Assembly (NCBI GenBank): GCA_016285145.1
Contig: JAEEQE010000014.1
Location: 1-60,905 of the forward strand
Origin: Bacteroidales bacterium
GTDB lineage: Bacteria; Bacteroidota; Bacteroidia; Bacteroidales; WCHB1-69
Direction: 5' to 3'
Length of the DNA: 60,905 nt
In this document: piece by piece, positions 60,767 through 60,905 of the stretch
How positions within the stretch are numbered: the first letter of the stretch is position 1
Layout: each line of letters begins with the position of its first letter
Notes under the pieces: model-generated
Told to the model about the DNA's origin: nothing
The model's input: only the letters and a program-made list of their open reading frames with translations
Databases searched by the model: none
Made by a program: the position numbers and the translations under genes

Positions 60767-60905
60767 ATACGCACACATTGTACTCTGCGCATCACACCCC
60801 CTCGTGCTGAAAGCACGAAATCCCATTAACCCCACATTTCAGTGTGAGGTCGTGGAGTGCGATGATGGGAGCTGGAAATACGCACACATTGTACTCTGCG
60901 CATCA
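60767..60905. repeat. third copy of the long direct repeat, cut by the window end
   Basis: Bases 60767-60803 repeat 59944-59980, and 60804-60905 repeat 59870-59971 exactly (102 bases). The repeat runs off the window, so more copies may follow. Between 60635 and 60766 nothing was recognised. Confidence 0.92.

Overview
The window looks like a chromosome segment of a Bacteroidetes bacterium, most likely Bacteroidales. Three kinds of evidence support this. Many genes are preceded by the Bacteroidetes -7 promoter box TAnnTTTG, usually as TATCTTTGC, and Shine-Dalgarno sites are poor. Several proteins carry type IX secretion (T9SS) sorting domains, both type A and type B/CHU_C. The gene families are typical of the group: DUF4230, DUF4837, a PorV/PorQ-like protein, an Oar-like TonB-dependent receptor, a GldA-like ATPase, Fib_succ_major, methylmalonyl-CoA mutase small subunit and GreA. 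No rRNA, tRNA, CRISPR array or prophage was recognised. The species cannot be named from the sequence alone.

Layout. Positions 1-6838 hold a lipoprotein, a secreted M6-like metallopeptidase, and a minus-strand operon of an S9 dipeptidyl-peptidase, ThpR and two DUF4230 proteins. Positions 6944-11650 hold a secreted peptidylarginine-deiminase-like enzyme, a His-rich COG0523 GTPase and a SulP transporter. Positions 11657-18511 hold a Fib_succ_major protein, a YafQ-type toxin-antitoxin pair, a phosphodiester glycosidase, DprA, a DUF4837 lipoprotein, an ECF sigma factor with a membrane partner ending in a type B sorting domain, and a metal-chelate binding lipoprotein. Positions 18623-32345 are mostly metabolic and envelope genes: an AT-rich propeller/coiled-coil protein, mutA, PAP2, ferritin, a WG-repeat protein, hutH, nadC, a DUF748 protein and YihY.

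Positions 32470-42328 hold the most striking block. It is a three-gene cluster of an Oar-like TonB-dependent receptor, a 1606-residue secreted protein with an unusual C-terminus, and a PorV/PorQ-like barrel, closed by a perfect terminator. Positions 42411-48736 are a plus-strand operon: greA, HIT, transketolase N-half, LptF/G, glycosyltransferase and dxs. A bidirectional terminator separates it from tonB. A long minus-strand operon then runs from 56745 down to 49619: GldA-like ATPase, molybdopterin-like protein, sppA, steroid 5-alpha-reductase family protein, murF, anmK. Positions 56784-59491 hold a flippase-like protein, a heptose-phosphate nucleotidyltransferase and an M23/LysM protein. The right end (59870-60905) is a nest of REP-like palindromes and direct repeats around a REP-associated tyrosine transposase, and it runs off the window.

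How it fits together. The cell appears to export enzymes and large surface proteins through T9SS. It powers outer-membrane receptors with TonB and remodels its envelope (LptF/G, MurF, AnmK, M23, GldA). One sigma factor may be controlled by a membrane protein that itself bears a T9SS signal. The best candidates for new biology are the receptor/giant protein/PorV-like cluster, the sigma factor with its type B partner, the PPAD-like deiminase, and the RAYT/REP element family.
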